Positions 16,466-25,062 of a stretch of DNA of 32,179 nt are shown here, in pieces. The notes below the pieces were generated by a model that was not told where the DNA came from, did not search any database, and saw only the letters and a program-made list of their open reading frames with translations. How positions within the stretch are numbered: the first letter of the stretch is position 1; every line of letters starts with the position of its first letter. The stretch lies in NCBI GenBank assembly GCA_016793925.1, contig JAEULH010000012.1, positions 1 through 32,179 on the forward strand. The letters are read 5' to 3'. A program made the position numbers and the translations under genes. The stretch comes from Rhodospirillales bacterium. GTDB lineage: Bacteria > Pseudomonadota > Alphaproteobacteria > Rhodospirillales > Defluviicoccaceae.

Positions 16466-17833
16466 GTGAACTTGCCGCGCGGCGGCGGGGAGGCGAGGCG
16501 GCTGTACATCAAGACCTACGGCTGCCAAATGAACGTCTACGATTCGGGGCGGCTCGCTCAGCTTTTGAGCGCGCACGGCTATCGCACGACCGACCGCTGC
16601 GACCACGCCGACGTTATCGTCCTCAACACCTGCCATATCCGTGAGAAGGCCGCCGAAAAGGTGTTCTCCGAGCTCGGTCGGATGAAGCAGATGAAGGCGC
16701 GCGACGGCGGCGACGCCACTTTCGTCGTCGCCGGCTGCGTCGCCCAGGCGGAAGGCGCGGAACTGGCGGCGCGGGCGCCCTTCGTCGACATCGTCGTCGG
16801 GCCGCAGAGCTATCAGCGTCTGCCGGAACTGCTTGCCCGTCGAGATCGCCGGCAAGCAGCCATCGTCGCGACCGACTTCCCGGCTATCTCGAAGTTCGAC
16901 GACCTCCCCGCCAATCGGCCGGAGGCGGGCGCGGTCAGCGCCTTTATCACGGTGCAGGAAGGATGCGACAAGTTCTGCAGCTTCTGCGTCGTTCCCTACA
17001 CGCGCGGCGCCGAGTACTCGCGCCCGGCGTCCCAGGTTATCGCCGAAGCCCGAAGCTGCGCCGCGGCCGGCGTGCGCGAGATCACGCTCCTGGGACAGAA
17101 CGTCAACTGTTACCATGGCGAGGGTGCGGACGGGCGAGAGTGGGACCTCGGCCGGCTGATCGCGGAGGTCGCCGAAATCGAGGGCATCGAGCGCATTCGC
17201 TACACGACGTCCTACCCGGCGGATGTAAACGATGCGCTTATTGCCGCGCACCGCGACGTGCCGGCGCTCATGCCCTACATCCACCTCCCGGTCCAGTCGG
17301 GCTCCGATCGTATCCTCAGGGCGATGAACCGCCGGCATACGGCGGACGCCTATCTCCGACTGGTCGATCGGCTTCGCCGCGCCCGCCCGGATATCGCCCT
17401 TTCGTCGGACTTCATCGTCGGATTTCCCGGCGAGAGCGACGCCGACTTTGCCGCCACGCTCCGGCTCGTCGAGGCGGTCGGCTTCGCCCAGAGCTTTTCG
17501 TTCAAGTACAGCCCCCGGCCCGGAACCCCGGCCAGCGTCGAGCCGCAGCTCGACGACGCTCTCAAGGCCGAGCGGCTGGCGCGACTCCAGACGCTGTTGA
17601 ATGACCAGCAGAGCGCGTTCAACGCCGCCTGCGTGGGGCGCGAGATGCCCGTTTTGTTCGAGCGGCCCGGTCGACGGGCCGGCCAGGTCGTCGGCCGCAG
17701 CCCCTATCTTCAGGCGGTGCATGTGCAGTTGGACGCAACTGTGATCGGAACGGTGCAGCAGGTGCGTATCACCGCCAGCGGCGCGAACAGCCTTGCCGCC
17801 GAGCCGGCCTCGCCACCGCCGGTCGCGTCGTGA
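16466..17833 (+). CDS. miaB: tRNA-2-methylthio-N6-dimethylallyladenosine synthase MiaB
   Basis: MiaB is a radical-SAM methylthiotransferase that modifies i6A37 of tRNA to ms2i6A. In 455 residues all three domains are present. The N-terminal MTTase domain has its cluster cysteines Cys20 ([11 protein letters not shown]), Cys56 (NTCHIREKA) and Cys91 (AGCVAQ). The radical SAM motif is Cys167, Cys171 and Cys174 in [22 protein letters not shown] domain follows at the C-terminus (about 385-440). The start is GTG 16466 with AGGA just upstream; it begins shortly before the conserved [10 protein letters not shown]. The stop overlaps the phoH start as GTGA. The chain miaB-phoH-ybeY-corC-lnt is the standard alphaproteobacterial order. 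Confidence 0.97.
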   Translation: MNLPRGGGEARRLYIKTYGCQMNVYDSGRLAQLLSAHGYRTTDRCDHADVIVLNTCHIREKAAEKVFSELGRMKQMKARDGGDATFVVAGCVAQAEGAELAARAPFVDIVVGPQSYQRLPELLARRDRRQAAIVATDFPAISKFDDLPANRPEAGAVSAFITVQEGCDKFCSFCVVPYTRGAEYSRPASQVIAEARSCAAAGVREITLLGQNVNCYHGEGADGREWDLGRLIAEVAEIEGIERIRYTTSYPADVNDALIAAHRDVPALMPYIHLPVQSGSDRILRAMNRRHTADAYLRLVDRLRRARPDIALSSDFIVGFPGESDADFAATLRLVEAVGFAQSFSFKYSPRPGTPASVEPQLDDALKAERLARLQTLLNDQQSAFNAACVGREMPVLFERPGRRAGQVVGRSPYLQAVHVQLDATVIGTVQQVRITASGANSLAAEPASPPPVAS

Positions 17834-18900
17834 AGCGAGTAGCACAGCGGAGTAGCGCCACGGGAGCGGAGGTCTACAGCGTCGGTCGGGAGTTTGCCGA
17901 CAATCGGCTGGCGCTCCAGTTGTTCGGGTCGCATCATGCGCATCTCGCCCGCATCGAGCACGCCTTTGACGTTCACATCGACGCCCGCGGCAACCAGATC
18001 AGCATCGCCGGATCCGAAGACGCGGTTACGGCCGCGGCGAAGGTGCTCGATCATCTCTATGCGCGCCTCGAGCGCGGTCTCGACGTGCGCGAAGAGGACG
18101 TCGACGCCGCCGTGCGTATGAGCGTCTCCCGCAACGGCGTCGCCGACGCCGACACCGCGATCCACATCCGCCATCGCAGCGTCGCCGCCCGCTCGCCGGC
18201 GCAAGCCAACTACATCCGCGCCATCGACCGCTTCAAGCTGGTCTTCGGGCTGGGACCCGCCGGGACGGGCAAGACCTACCTGGCGGTGGCCAAGGCGGTG
18301 GAGCGCCTCGTCAATGGGGAAGTGGACCGCATCATCTTGTCGCGGCCGGCGGTCGAGGCCGGCGAGCAGCTCGGCTTCCTCCCCGGCAACATGCGCGAGA
18401 AGGTCGACCCCTACCTCCGGCCGCTTTACGACGCCCTGTACGACATGGTTCCAGCCCCGCAAGTGCTCAAACGGCTCGAAAGCGGCGAGATCGAGGTGGC
18501 GCCGCTGGCGTTCATGCGCGGGCGGACGCTCGCCAACGCCTTCGTCATCCTGGACGAGGCCCAGAACACGACTGCCGTGCAGATGAAGATGTTTCTCACG
18601 CGGCTCGGCGAGAATGCGCAGATGGTCGTTACCGGCGACCTTAGCCAGGTCGACCTGCCCCGCGGCACGCGCTCCGGTCTGCGTCACGCCCTGGAGGTGC
18701 TCGATGGGGTTCCGGGCATCGACTTCGTTCACTTTACCGACGCCGACGTCGTCCGCCACCCGCTGGTCACGCAAATCGTCCGCGCCTATGATCGGGCCGA
18801 GGGTCGCGTGAAGGCCGGCGCACGCTACGAGCACCACGACGACTGCGAGCCGCGCGGCCGCGAACACGATCTCGCCGAACCGCATGACGGAGAGCGATAA
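17830..18900 (+). CDS. ybeZ: PhoH-like ATPase (YbeZ)
   Basis: YbeZ/PhoH is a cytosolic P-loop ATPase linked genetically to YbeY and RNA metabolism. The 356-residue product has an N-terminal KH-like region (about 20-90), then the P-loop GPAGTGKT at 142-149, the motif [16 protein letters not shown], Walker [10 protein letters not shown], and [14 protein letters not shown]. The C-terminus after about 325 is charged and variable. GTG 17830 overlaps the miaB stop by four bases, so translation is probably coupled. Its last 17 bases overlap ybeY in another frame. The name phoH is often used, but phosphate regulation is not implied; the ybeZ-ybeY pairing is the informative context. Confidence 0.95.
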   Translation: MKRVAQRSSATGAEVYSVGREFADNRLALQLFGSHHAHLARIEHAFDVHIDARGNQISIAGSEDAVTAAAKVLDHLYARLERGLDVREEDVDAAVRMSVSRNGVADADTAIHIRHRSVAARSPAQANYIRAIDRFKLVFGLGPAGTGKTYLAVAKAVERLVNGEVDRIILSRPAVEAGEQLGFLPGNMREKVDPYLRPLYDALYDMVPAPQVLKRLESGEIEVAPLAFMRGRTLANAFVILDEAQNTTAVQMKMFLTRLGENAQMVVTGDLSQVDLPRGTRSGLRHALEVLDGVPGIDFVHFTDADVVRHPLVTQIVRAYDRAEGRVKAGARYEHHDDCEPRGREHDLAEPHDGER

Positions 18901-19453
18901 TCCTGCGAACCCCCGCGGAGGGAGCGAGCTGATCGACATCCGGATCGAGGCGATGGCCTGGCGCGGCGCGGTCGACAACGTCGCCGACGTCTGCCGGGGC
19001 GCCGCACTTGCCGCCATGGCCGCCGCACCTCCGGCGTCGCACGGCGCCGCGCTCAGCGTCCTGCTGACCGACGACGCCACGATGCAGACTTTGAACCGGA
19101 CATTCCGTGGCCACAACGAGGCGACCAATGTCCTGTCCTTCGCATCCGGCGATGTGAATGCGCCGGCGGACGACCGGTTGGACACGGCTCCGGATGCCGT
19201 TCTGCTCGGCGACATCGCCATAGGCTTCGGCATCAGCGCGCGCGAAGCTGACGAAGCCGGAAAGCCGCTCGCCGATCACCTTCGCCATCTTATCGTCCAT
19301 GGCGTCTTGCATCTTCTTGGCTATGATCACGAAGACGATGCGGATGCGGAGAGGATGGAACGGTTGGAAACGAGAATTCTGACCGGGCTGGGCGTGCCCG
19401 ATCCCTATGTGGATCCGCCGGAACCTTTCGCGGAAAGAACGGAGCGCCGGTGA
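18884..19453 (+). CDS. ybeY: Endoribonuclease YbeY
   Basis: YbeY is a zinc metalloprotein required for 16S rRNA 3' end maturation and ribosome quality control. The 189-residue protein has the complete signature HGVLHLLGYDH with zinc ligands His139, His143 and His149, preceded by LLGDIAIGF. NRTFRGHNEATNVLSF at 71-86 is also typical. ATG 18884 lies inside the end of ybeZ, giving a 17-base overlap. The N-terminal 17 residues are variable and a slightly later start is possible, although none is better placed. The stop abuts or overlaps corC by one to four bases. Confidence 0.96.
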   Translation: MTESDNPANPRGGSELIDIRIEAMAWRGAVDNVADVCRGAALAAMAAAPPASHGAALSVLLTDDATMQTLNRTFRGHNEATNVLSFASGDVNAPADDRLDTAPDAVLLGDIAIGFGISAREADEAGKPLADHLRHLIVHGVLHLLGYDHEDDADAERMERLETRILTGLGVPDPYVDPPEPFAERTERR

Positions 19454-20412
19454 TGAGCGCGCGAAACGGCGAGACCGCCAGCGACCCCGGGGCCGGCCGC
19501 GAGGGGGCTCGCGAGGCCGCCGACGATGCGGGACTATGGCGGAGGATGCAGGGTCTTTTACGCCCCTTCCGCCGTCGCAACGGCGAGGGCCAGGCCAGGG
19601 ATACGCTCGAGGAGCTGATCGAGGAGCGCGAAGAGGCGGAGATCCCGCTCGGCGATGACGAGCGCATGCTGCTCGCCAATATCCTGGCGTTGCGCGATCG
19701 CGCCGCCGAGGACGTCATGGTTCCGCGCGCCGACATCGTCGCGATCGACAGCGACGCCTCGCTGGACGAAGTCATCGAATTGATGACGACCACCGGCCAC
19801 TCGCGCATTCCCGTTTATCGCGACACGCTCGACGACGCCGTCGGCATGATTCACATCAAGGACATCCTCGCATGGCGTGGCGAAGGCGCGCAGTTTCGCC
19901 CGGCCAAGGTGTTGCGGCAGGTGCTGTTTATCGCGCCGTCCATGGAAGTGCTGGAACTGCTTTTGGAGATGCGGGTCAAGCGCTGTCACATGGCGCTGGT
20001 GGTCGATGAATTCGGCGGCGTCGACGGCCTTGTGACGATCGAGGACGTGGTCGAGGAGATTGTCGGCGAGATCGAGGACGAACACAGCCGCGCGAGCGAT
20101 CCGGACGTCATTCTGCGCCCCGACGGCAGCCTCGACATGGACGCCAGAGCGCCGGTCGAGATGCTCGCCGAACACTTCGCCGGCGCATTGAGCGAGGACG
20201 AGCAGGAAGATATCGACACGGTCGGCGGGCTCGTCGTTTCCATTGCCGGTCGCGTGCCCATCCGCGGAGAGTTGATCGCCCATCCGGCCGGGCTCGAGTT
20301 CGAGATCCTCGAAGCCGACCCGCGTCGCCTCAAGCGGCTTCGAGTACGTCGCCCGGGACAGGCCGCGACCGATGAGACCGCGCAGGCCGGAGCCGGCGAC
20401 CAAGCCTCCTGA
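19453..20412 (+). CDS. corC: CBS-domain hemolysin/CorC family protein
   Basis: The soluble product (319 residues) has a tandem CBS (Bateman) module from about 80 to 205, with VMVPRADIVAI opening the first domain and VVDEFGGVDGLVTIEDVVEEIVGEIEDEH closing the second. A C-terminal CorC_HlyC transporter-associated domain follows (DIDTVGGLVVSIAGRVPIRGE). No membrane helices are seen, so it is a short CorC type lacking the DUF21 domain. Family members are tied to magnesium and cobalt efflux and, through their place beside ybeY and lnt, to envelope upkeep. ATG 19453 overlaps the ybeY stop by one base (TGATG); GTG 19450 directly before it is an alternative. The stop in turn overlaps the lnt ATG. Confidence 0.94.
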   Translation: MSARNGETASDPGAGREGAREAADDAGLWRRMQGLLRPFRRRNGEGQARDTLEELIEEREEAEIPLGDDERMLLANILALRDRAAEDVMVPRADIVAIDSDASLDEVIELMTTTGHSRIPVYRDTLDDAVGMIHIKDILAWRGEGAQFRPAKVLRQVLFIAPSMEVLELLLEMRVKRCHMALVVDEFGGVDGLVTIEDVVEEIVGEIEDEHSRASDPDVILRPDGSLDMDARAPVEMLAEHFAGALSEDEQEDIDTVGGLVVSIAGRVPIRGELIAHPAGLEFEILEADPRRLKRLRVRRPGQAATDETAQAGAGDQAS

Positions 20413-22043
20413 TGCGCCCGCGCGACGTCATCCCCGCCGCGGCCTTGCGAGGTCCGGAAGACGGGATCGCTTGGCGGCTCAAGCCACTGCGCGATCGGGT
20501 CGCCGGCTGCGCCGGGTGGAAGCGCGTCGCGGTCGCCACCGGTCTTGGCGCCGTCGCCGTCGCCGCGTTGCCGCCCATCTACCTTTGGGTCGCCCTCGTC
20601 GCCGCGTTCACCGGCCTGATCTGGCTCGTCGAAGGCGCGCGGACGGCGCGCGGAGCGTTCTGGGTCGGCTGGTGGTTCGGCTTTGGCTACTTCGTCTTCG
20701 GCCTCTACTGGATCGCCAACGCCCTGCTGACGAAGCCGGAGGAATTCGGCTGGCTGGCGCCGATCGCGGTGGCCGCTCTGTCGGCGCTGATGGCGCTGTT
20801 TCCTGCCGCCGCCGCGGCCACAACCCGGCTCAGCGGAAGATCGGGCGTCGGCGGCGTTCTGATCTTCGCCGCCGCCTGGACCTTCTTCGAGTGGGTGCGA
20901 AGCTGGGCCTTCAGCGGCTTTCCGTGGAACCTGATCGGCAGCGTGTGGACGTTCTCCGACGCGATGATCCAGGTCACCGCCCTCATCGGCACGTACGGGC
21001 TCGGCCTGCTGACGGTGGCGGCGGCCGCCATGCCGGCAGCGCTGACGCCCGCGCGCTTGCCGACGCTCGCGGTCGCCGGGTGCAGGAGGCGGACGCTCAC
21101 CGCCGTTGTGGCCGCGTTCCTGGCGCTCGCCGTGGTCTGGGCGGGCGGCGCCGTCCGGCTCTGGTTGGCCGGCGCCGGCGAAACCGTGCCGGGCGTGCGC
21201 CTGCGCCTCGTCCAGCCCAACATCTCCCAGACGGAAAAGTGGAGCCCGAGCCTGCGCGGGGCGCACTTCCTCAGTCAGGTGCGGATGGGGATGCTGCCGG
21301 CGGAGCCGCCGCCGACCCATGTCATCTGGGCGGAAGCCGCGGCGCCGTTCTACCTCGCCGAGAACCCCGAAGCGTTGGCGTTGCTTGGCGAGGCGACGCC
21401 GCCGCAGGGCCTGACGATCGTGGGCGCCTTGCGCCGGGCTGAGACACCGGGCGAACGGCCGCAGCTCTGGAACAGCCTGCTTGCGGTCAACGCGAGCGGA
21501 CAGGTCGTCGCCACATACGACAAGTCCCACCTGGTCCCCTACGGCGAATACGTGCCCTTCCGCAGCCTGATCGGGATCGCCAGCGTGGCCGGCGGCGCGG
21601 CCGATTTCTCCCGGGGGACAGGCATCACGACGTTAAGGCTGCCGGGCCTGCCGCCGGTCAGTCCGCTAATCTGTTATGAGGTCATATTCCCTGCCGCGGT
21701 CGCCAAGCGCGACGACCGCCCGGCGTGGATGCTCAACCTGACCAACGACGGCTGGTACGGGCAGTCGACCGGGCCTTACCAGCATTTCGCGGCGGCGCGC
21801 CTTCGCGCTGCGGAGGAAGGCCTGCCGCTCGTCCGGGTCGCGAACACCGGCATCTCGGCCATCGTCGATCCGTACGGCCGGGTGGTCGACGAACTCCCGC
21901 TCGGCGCGCAGGGGATACTCGACGGCGGCCTGCCGGTCGCCCTGACCACGGCGAACCCTTACGGACGGTGGGGTAACCTGATCGTGTTCGCGCTCGTTGC
22001 CGCGACGGCGGCGGCCGGCCTGCGCGCTGGTCGTCGCGGGTAG
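20412..22043 (+). CDS. lnt: Apolipoprotein N-acyltransferase Lnt
   Basis: Lnt adds the third acyl chain to the N-terminal cysteine of lipoproteins in the inner membrane. The protein has 543 residues. Membrane helices fill about the first 245 positions, and a periplasmic nitrilase-like domain follows, with a last helix at the C-terminus. The catalytic triad is visible: Glu308 in VIWAEAAAPF, Lys371 in YDKSHLVPYGEYVP, and Cys421 in LICYEVIFP. ATG 20412 overlaps the corC stop as TGATG. It is the last gene of the miaB-lnt overlapping chain; an AT-rich non-coding gap follows. Confidence 0.97.
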   Translation: MRPRDVIPAAALRGPEDGIAWRLKPLRDRVAGCAGWKRVAVATGLGAVAVAALPPIYLWVALVAAFTGLIWLVEGARTARGAFWVGWWFGFGYFVFGLYWIANALLTKPEEFGWLAPIAVAALSALMALFPAAAAATTRLSGRSGVGGVLIFAAAWTFFEWVRSWAFSGFPWNLIGSVWTFSDAMIQVTALIGTYGLGLLTVAAAAMPAALTPARLPTLAVAGCRRRTLTAVVAAFLALAVVWAGGAVRLWLAGAGETVPGVRLRLVQPNISQTEKWSPSLRGAHFLSQVRMGMLPAEPPPTHVIWAEAAAPFYLAENPEALALLGEATPPQGLTIVGALRRAETPGERPQLWNSLLAVNASGQVVATYDKSHLVPYGEYVPFRSLIGIASVAGGAADFSRGTGITTLRLPGLPPVSPLICYEVIFPAAVAKRDDRPAWMLNLTNDGWYGQSTGPYQHFAAARLRAAEEGLPLVRVANTGISAIVDPYGRVVDELPLGAQGILDGGLPVALTTANPYGRWGNLIVFALVAATAAAGLRAGRRG

Positions 22044-22233
22044 CGCCGGCGACACAACCTCGCGGTGCATACCTTAAAAAAGACGTATTATGCGGGAAAA
22101 AAGTTTATAGAATCACTCGCAATTTGTATTTTTTAGCGTAACATGATGGTCGTGTCCGTGTTTTGATACGATGAGTGACAAACAATGCCTGTAACTCAAC
22201 TCGGTTGGGTGCAGCAGCGACGAAGGTTTTTAA
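22044..22233 (+). promoter_or_regulatory. AT-rich upstream region of the XRE gene with dyads
   Basis: This 190-base gap is far more AT-rich (especially 22070-22140, with several A- and T-runs) than anything else in the window. It contains an imperfect dyad GAGTGAC (22173-22179) / GTAACTC (22191-22197) with an 11-base spacer, an overlapping short hairpin 22194-22210 (ACTCAAC/GTTGGGT, loop TCG), and GCATA/TATGC at 22067-22093. No single -35/-10 pair fits well; TTGATA at 22163 has no good -10. The XRE ribosome binding site is AAGG at 22222-22225. The region probably holds the XRE promoter and its operator. Confidence 0.5.
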
Positions 22234-22734
22234 ATGAAGATGGCTGAGGGTCGGGGTGCTGGCGGCAAGCGAGCGGGGTTCAGCATCAGTCGCGGCAAGG
22301 TAGAGCGACTGCCTCCCGGTGTGCCCAGTCCCGTCGATATCCATGTCGGAAGCCGGGTGCGGCTGCGGCGGACACTGCTCGGCCTGAGCCAGGAGAAGCT
22401 GGGCGAGGCGGTCGGCCTGACATTCCAGCAGATCCAGAAGTACGAGCGCGGCGCCAACCGCATCGGCGCCTCGCGCCTGTTCGAGTTCAGTCGAATTCTC
22501 GACGTCCCGGTCTCGTTTTTCTTCGACGACATGTCGGAACGGATTGCGGGAGCGGACGGCATCACCGAAGCCGGCATGGCCGATCAGCCGCAGGCCTCGC
22601 TCGAGCCGGATCCGCTCACAAGGCGGGAAACGCTGGAGTTGGTCCGCGCCTATTACCGGATCTCCGATCCGCAGGTGCGCAAGCGCCTCTTCGAGCTGAC
22701 CAAGTCGCTTGGAGCGAGCGAAGAGAGCGAATGA
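22234..22734 (+). CDS. XRE-family helix-turn-helix transcriptional regulator
   Basis: The 166-residue product carries a Cro/C1-type HTH at about 37-95 (VGSRVRLRRTLLGLSQEKLGE, then FQQIQKYERGANRIGASRL, then SRILDVPVSFFFDD). A C-terminal helical segment follows (RRETLELVRAYYRISDPQVRKRLFELTKSL). This HTH type is found just upstream of metK in many alphaproteobacteria. I infer that it may regulate itself or methionine/SAM genes, but no target is shown by the sequence. ATG 22234 follows AAGG by eight bases; ATG 22240 is a second possibility. Residues 1-30 are basic and variable. It is flanked on both sides by unusually long non-coding gaps. Confidence 0.9.
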   Translation: MKMAEGRGAGGKRAGFSISRGKVERLPPGVPSPVDIHVGSRVRLRRTLLGLSQEKLGEAVGLTFQQIQKYERGANRIGASRLFEFSRILDVPVSFFFDDMSERIAGADGITEAGMADQPQASLEPDPLTRRETLELVRAYYRISDPQVRKRLFELTKSLGASEESE

Positions 22735-23003
22735 AGCCGGGTCGGCGAGGGTCGGCAGGAAAAACGGCGCGCTTCGAATAAACGTCTTGACCGTCGCCCG
22801 ACGGGTTGCCAAAACCCGCCCGTCTTCGTTCGGTTCGGGCTATGACAGGTACGCGCGGCTTGCGGCCGCGCTGGCCGTCACTTCGGCTCGGTCCGAGTGG
22901 CGTTCGATCCTTCCTCGCATCGAGGAGGCGGGGCCCGCGGGCGCGGTCGGCGAAAAGTGACCGGGTCGCGCGCCGCGGCGGGCAGGCAGATGGTGGGAAA
23001 GCC
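22735..23003 (+). promoter_or_regulatory. metK leader region with competing hairpins
   Basis: The 269 bases between the XRE gene and metK hold no supported gene. TTGACC at 22787-22792 could be a -35, without a clear -10 at 16-18 bases. GCCCGA (22796-22801) pairs with TCGGGC (22835-22840). CGGGTT (22802-22807) pairs with AACCCG (22813-22818). GACGGG (22800-22805) could pair instead with CCCGTC (22819-22824), so exclusive folds are possible. A separate 8-bp stem CTTCCTCG/CGAGGAGG sits at 22910-22928 with loop CAT. I do not recognise the SAM-II consensus. The region is a candidate cis-regulatory leader only. Confidence 0.4.
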
Positions 23004-24179
23004 GTGCGGAAAAAAGACTACGTCTTTACGAGCGAGTCGGTGTCCGAGGGGCATCCGGACAAGATCTGCGATCGCATCTCCGATGCCATACTTGACGGGT
23101 TCCTGACCGAGGATCCGCAAGCGCGGGTTGCCGTCGAAACGATGTGCACGACGAATCTCGTCGTGCTCGCCGGCGAGGTCCGCGGCCCCGACTCGATGTC
23201 CCATGAACATATGGCGAAGATCGCCCGCAGTGCGATTCGCGAAATCGGATACGAGCAGAGCGGCTTTCACTGGCAGAACTGCGAAATAATCTGTCGCGTT
23301 CACTCGCAGTCGCCGGACATCGCCGTCGGCGTCGATGCCCGCGGCAACAAGGACGAAGGCGCGGGCGACCAGGGCATCATGTTCGGCTACGCCTGCCGCG
23401 AAACCGACGCGCTGATGCCGGCCCCGATCTATTACGCCCACGCGATCCTGCGCTCGCTGGCCGAGGCGCGGCACTCGGGCGCCGAGCCGGGCCTCGGGCC
23501 GGACGCCAAGAGCCAGGTGACCTTGCGGTACGTCGACGGGCAACCGGTCGAAGCGACGGCGATCGTCGTCTCGACCCAGCACGACAAGGACCTTACGGTT
23601 GACGACGTCCGCGAAATCGTTCGTCCGCACGTGGTCAACGTGTTACCGGACGGCTGGATGTGCGGCGAAGACCGGTTCTACGTCAACCCGACGGGGCGGT
23701 TCGTCGTCGGTGGGCCGGACGGAGACGCCGGCTTGACCGGGCGCAAGATCATCGTCGACACCTACGGCGGCGCGGCGGCGCACGGCGGCGGGGCCTTCTC
23801 CGGCAAGGATCCGACCAAGGTCGACCGCTCCGGCGCCTACGCGGCGCGCTATCTCGCCAAGAACGTCGTCGCCGCGGGGCTGGCGGAGCGCTGCGCCATC
23901 CAGCTCTCCTATGCGATCGGGGTCGCCAAGCCGATTTCGGTCTATGTCGACACCCATGGCAGCGGCGAGGTCGACGAGGAACGTCTGGCAGTCGTCCTCC
24001 AGGAGCTCATGGATCTGTCGCCGCGGGGGATGCGAACCCACCTCGGGCTGAACCGGCCGATCTACGCGCGGACCGCGGCTTACGGGCATTTCGGTCGCAC
24101 GCCGGATCCGGACGGCGGCTTTTCGTGGGAGCTGCCCAATCTGGTCGACGACCTTCGCGGCGCATTCGGAGCGCGCTGA
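23004..24179 (+). CDS. metK: S-adenosylmethionine synthetase MetK
   Basis: MetK makes S-adenosylmethionine from methionine and ATP, supplying the methyl donor for TrmB and the SAM used by MiaB encoded close by. The 391-residue protein shows the family motifs: [21 protein letters not shown] at the N-terminus, [12 protein letters not shown] around 125-136, and the phosphate-binding [16 protein letters not shown]. The C-terminus ends naturally in [12 protein letters not shown]. The start is GTG 23004 with GTGGGAAAG upstream; the frame is open further 5' but that part is not conserved. The TGA stop at 24177-24179 is followed, in the same frame, by the coding sequence of trmB. Confidence 0.97.
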   Translation: MRKKDYVFTSESVSEGHPDKICDRISDAILDGFLTEDPQARVAVETMCTTNLVVLAGEVRGPDSMSHEHMAKIARSAIREIGYEQSGFHWQNCEIICRVHSQSPDIAVGVDARGNKDEGAGDQGIMFGYACRETDALMPAPIYYAHAILRSLAEARHSGAEPGLGPDAKSQVTLRYVDGQPVEATAIVVSTQHDKDLTVDDVREIVRPHVVNVLPDGWMCGEDRFYVNPTGRFVVGGPDGDAGLTGRKIIVDTYGGAAAHGGGAFSGKDPTKVDRSGAYAARYLAKNVVAAGLAERCAIQLSYAIGVAKPISVYVDTHGSGEVDEERLAVVLQELMDLSPRGMRTHLGLNRPIYARTAAYGHFGRTPDPDGGFSWELPNLVDDLRGAFGAR

Positions 24180-24182
24180 GAC

Positions 24183-24899
24183 ATCGCCTCCCCGACGGGC
24201 GCAGACGCCTCCCCACGGTTCTACGGCCGGCGCAAGAGCCGCCGCCTTCGCGACGGGCGTCAGCGCCTGGTCGACGATGTCCTGCCCGGGCTGCGCATCC
24301 AGACGCCGGAGCCCGGGGGCCTGCTCGATCCGCGCGCGCTTTTTGCGCCGGCGATCGCAGATGTCTGGATGGAAATCGGGTTCGGCGCCGGCGAGCACCT
24401 GCTCGCCCAGGCGCAGCGTCACCCCACGATCGGCTTCATCGGCTGCGAACCCTATCTCAACGGCGTGGCGGCGCTGCTTTCCGCCATGGAGAATGCCGAC
24501 CTCGGCAACATCCGCATCTTTCCCGACGACGCCCGCCTGCTCCTGCCGGCCCTCGCCCCGGCCAGTATCGGCAGACTGTTCATTCTTTTTCCGGACCCGT
24601 GGCCCAAGGCGAAACATCACAATCGCCGACTGGTCAACCCCGCGACGCTTCGCGCCTTCGCGCGGATCCTGCGCCCGGGCGGCGAACTCCGGGTGGCGAG
24701 CGACCACGACGGCTATGTCCGCTGGATCCTGGACTACGCGACGCGCGACGGCGGCTTTCTCTGGCTGGCGCAACGGCCGGCCGATTGGCGACAACGACCG
24801 GCCGACAGTCCGGCGACGCGTTACCAGGAAAAGGCGATGGGACGCGGACAAAGCTGCGCGACCTTGCGCTTTGAGCGCCGGCACATGATCGCCCTGTAG
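24183..24899 (+). CDS. trmB: tRNA (guanine-N7-)-methyltransferase TrmB, with non-canonical start
   Basis: TrmB methylates G46 of tRNA. The SAM-binding motif EIGFGAGEH and the family signature FILFPDPWPKAKHHNRR are clear, and the protein ends in ATLRFERRHMIAL. Conserved N-terminal sequence (FYGRRKSRRLRDGRQRLVDDVLPGLRI) begins at about 24219, so translation must start before it. Between the metK stop (24177-24179) and that point the frame has no ATG, GTG or TTG. The best candidate is ATC at 24183, with GGAG at 24168-24171; this gives 238 residues, the normal size. The first in-frame ATG (24369) would cut off about 62 residues, including conserved ones. Other explanations are readthrough of the metK TGA or a sequence error. 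The function is sure, the start is not. Confidence 0.9.
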   Translation: MASPTGADASPRFYGRRKSRRLRDGRQRLVDDVLPGLRIQTPEPGGLLDPRALFAPAIADVWMEIGFGAGEHLLAQAQRHPTIGFIGCEPYLNGVAALLSAMENADLGNIRIFPDDARLLLPALAPASIGRLFILFPDPWPKAKHHNRRLVNPATLRAFARILRPGGELRVASDHDGYVRWILDYATRDGGFLWLAQRPADWRQRPADSPATRYQEKAMGRGQSCATLRFERRHMIAL

Positions 24900-24926
24900 G
24901 CGGTTCATCGACCTGGCGCAAAAGCC

Positions 24927-24954
24927 TTGTTCCCGGGGACATCCGGGATATATA
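24927..24954 (+). promoter_or_regulatory. Candidate promoter of the rimP-nusA-infB operon
   Basis: TTGTTC (24927-24932) and TATATA (24949-24954) lie 16 bases apart, close to the sigma-70-type consensus and one of the best matches in the window. The implied start site near 24961 would give a leader of about 100 bases before rimP. It lies 28 bases after the trmB stop. Confidence 0.6.
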
Positions 24955-24960
24955 CCAACA

Positions 24961-25062
24961 GGATTGACCGCAGCGATTGCGCTTGCGGGGCGCTCATTCA
25001 CTCGGATTGGCGACTAGTCGGGGTGGGCCGTGGCCCGCCTCTTTTATTAGGAGAAAGCGAAG
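24961..25062 (+). promoter_or_regulatory. Structured leader of the rimP operon
   Basis: The leader starts with a stable hairpin at 24968-24988 (CCGCAGCG, loop ATTG, CGC, bulged T, TGCGG). After about 30 bases comes the terminator-like stem at 25020-25041, and then the ribosome binding site AGGAG at 25049-25053. The order promoter, hairpin, terminator, ribosome binding site is that of an attenuated leader. rimP-nusA leaders in other proteobacteria have been proposed to carry attenuators, and NusA itself affects termination, so feedback control is a sensible reading but is inferred. Confidence 0.5.
25020..25048 (+). terminator. Intrinsic terminator-like hairpin in the rimP leader
   Basis: Bases 25020-25027 pair with 25034-25041 (eight pairs, two of them G-U), with CC and GG able to extend the stem inward. 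TTTTATT follows at 25042-25048. Stem plus T-rich tract fit a Rho-independent terminator. It may end trmB transcription, act as an attenuator for rimP, or both. Confidence 0.6.

Noticed and set aside
22806..23003. 5' extension of metK by 66 codons
   Set aside because: The extra sequence is basic and unconserved; GTG 23004 gives the usual MetK N-terminus.
22735..23003. SAM-II riboswitch before metK
   Set aside because: I could not find the conserved SAM-II 3' segment, so only an unspecified structured leader is reported.
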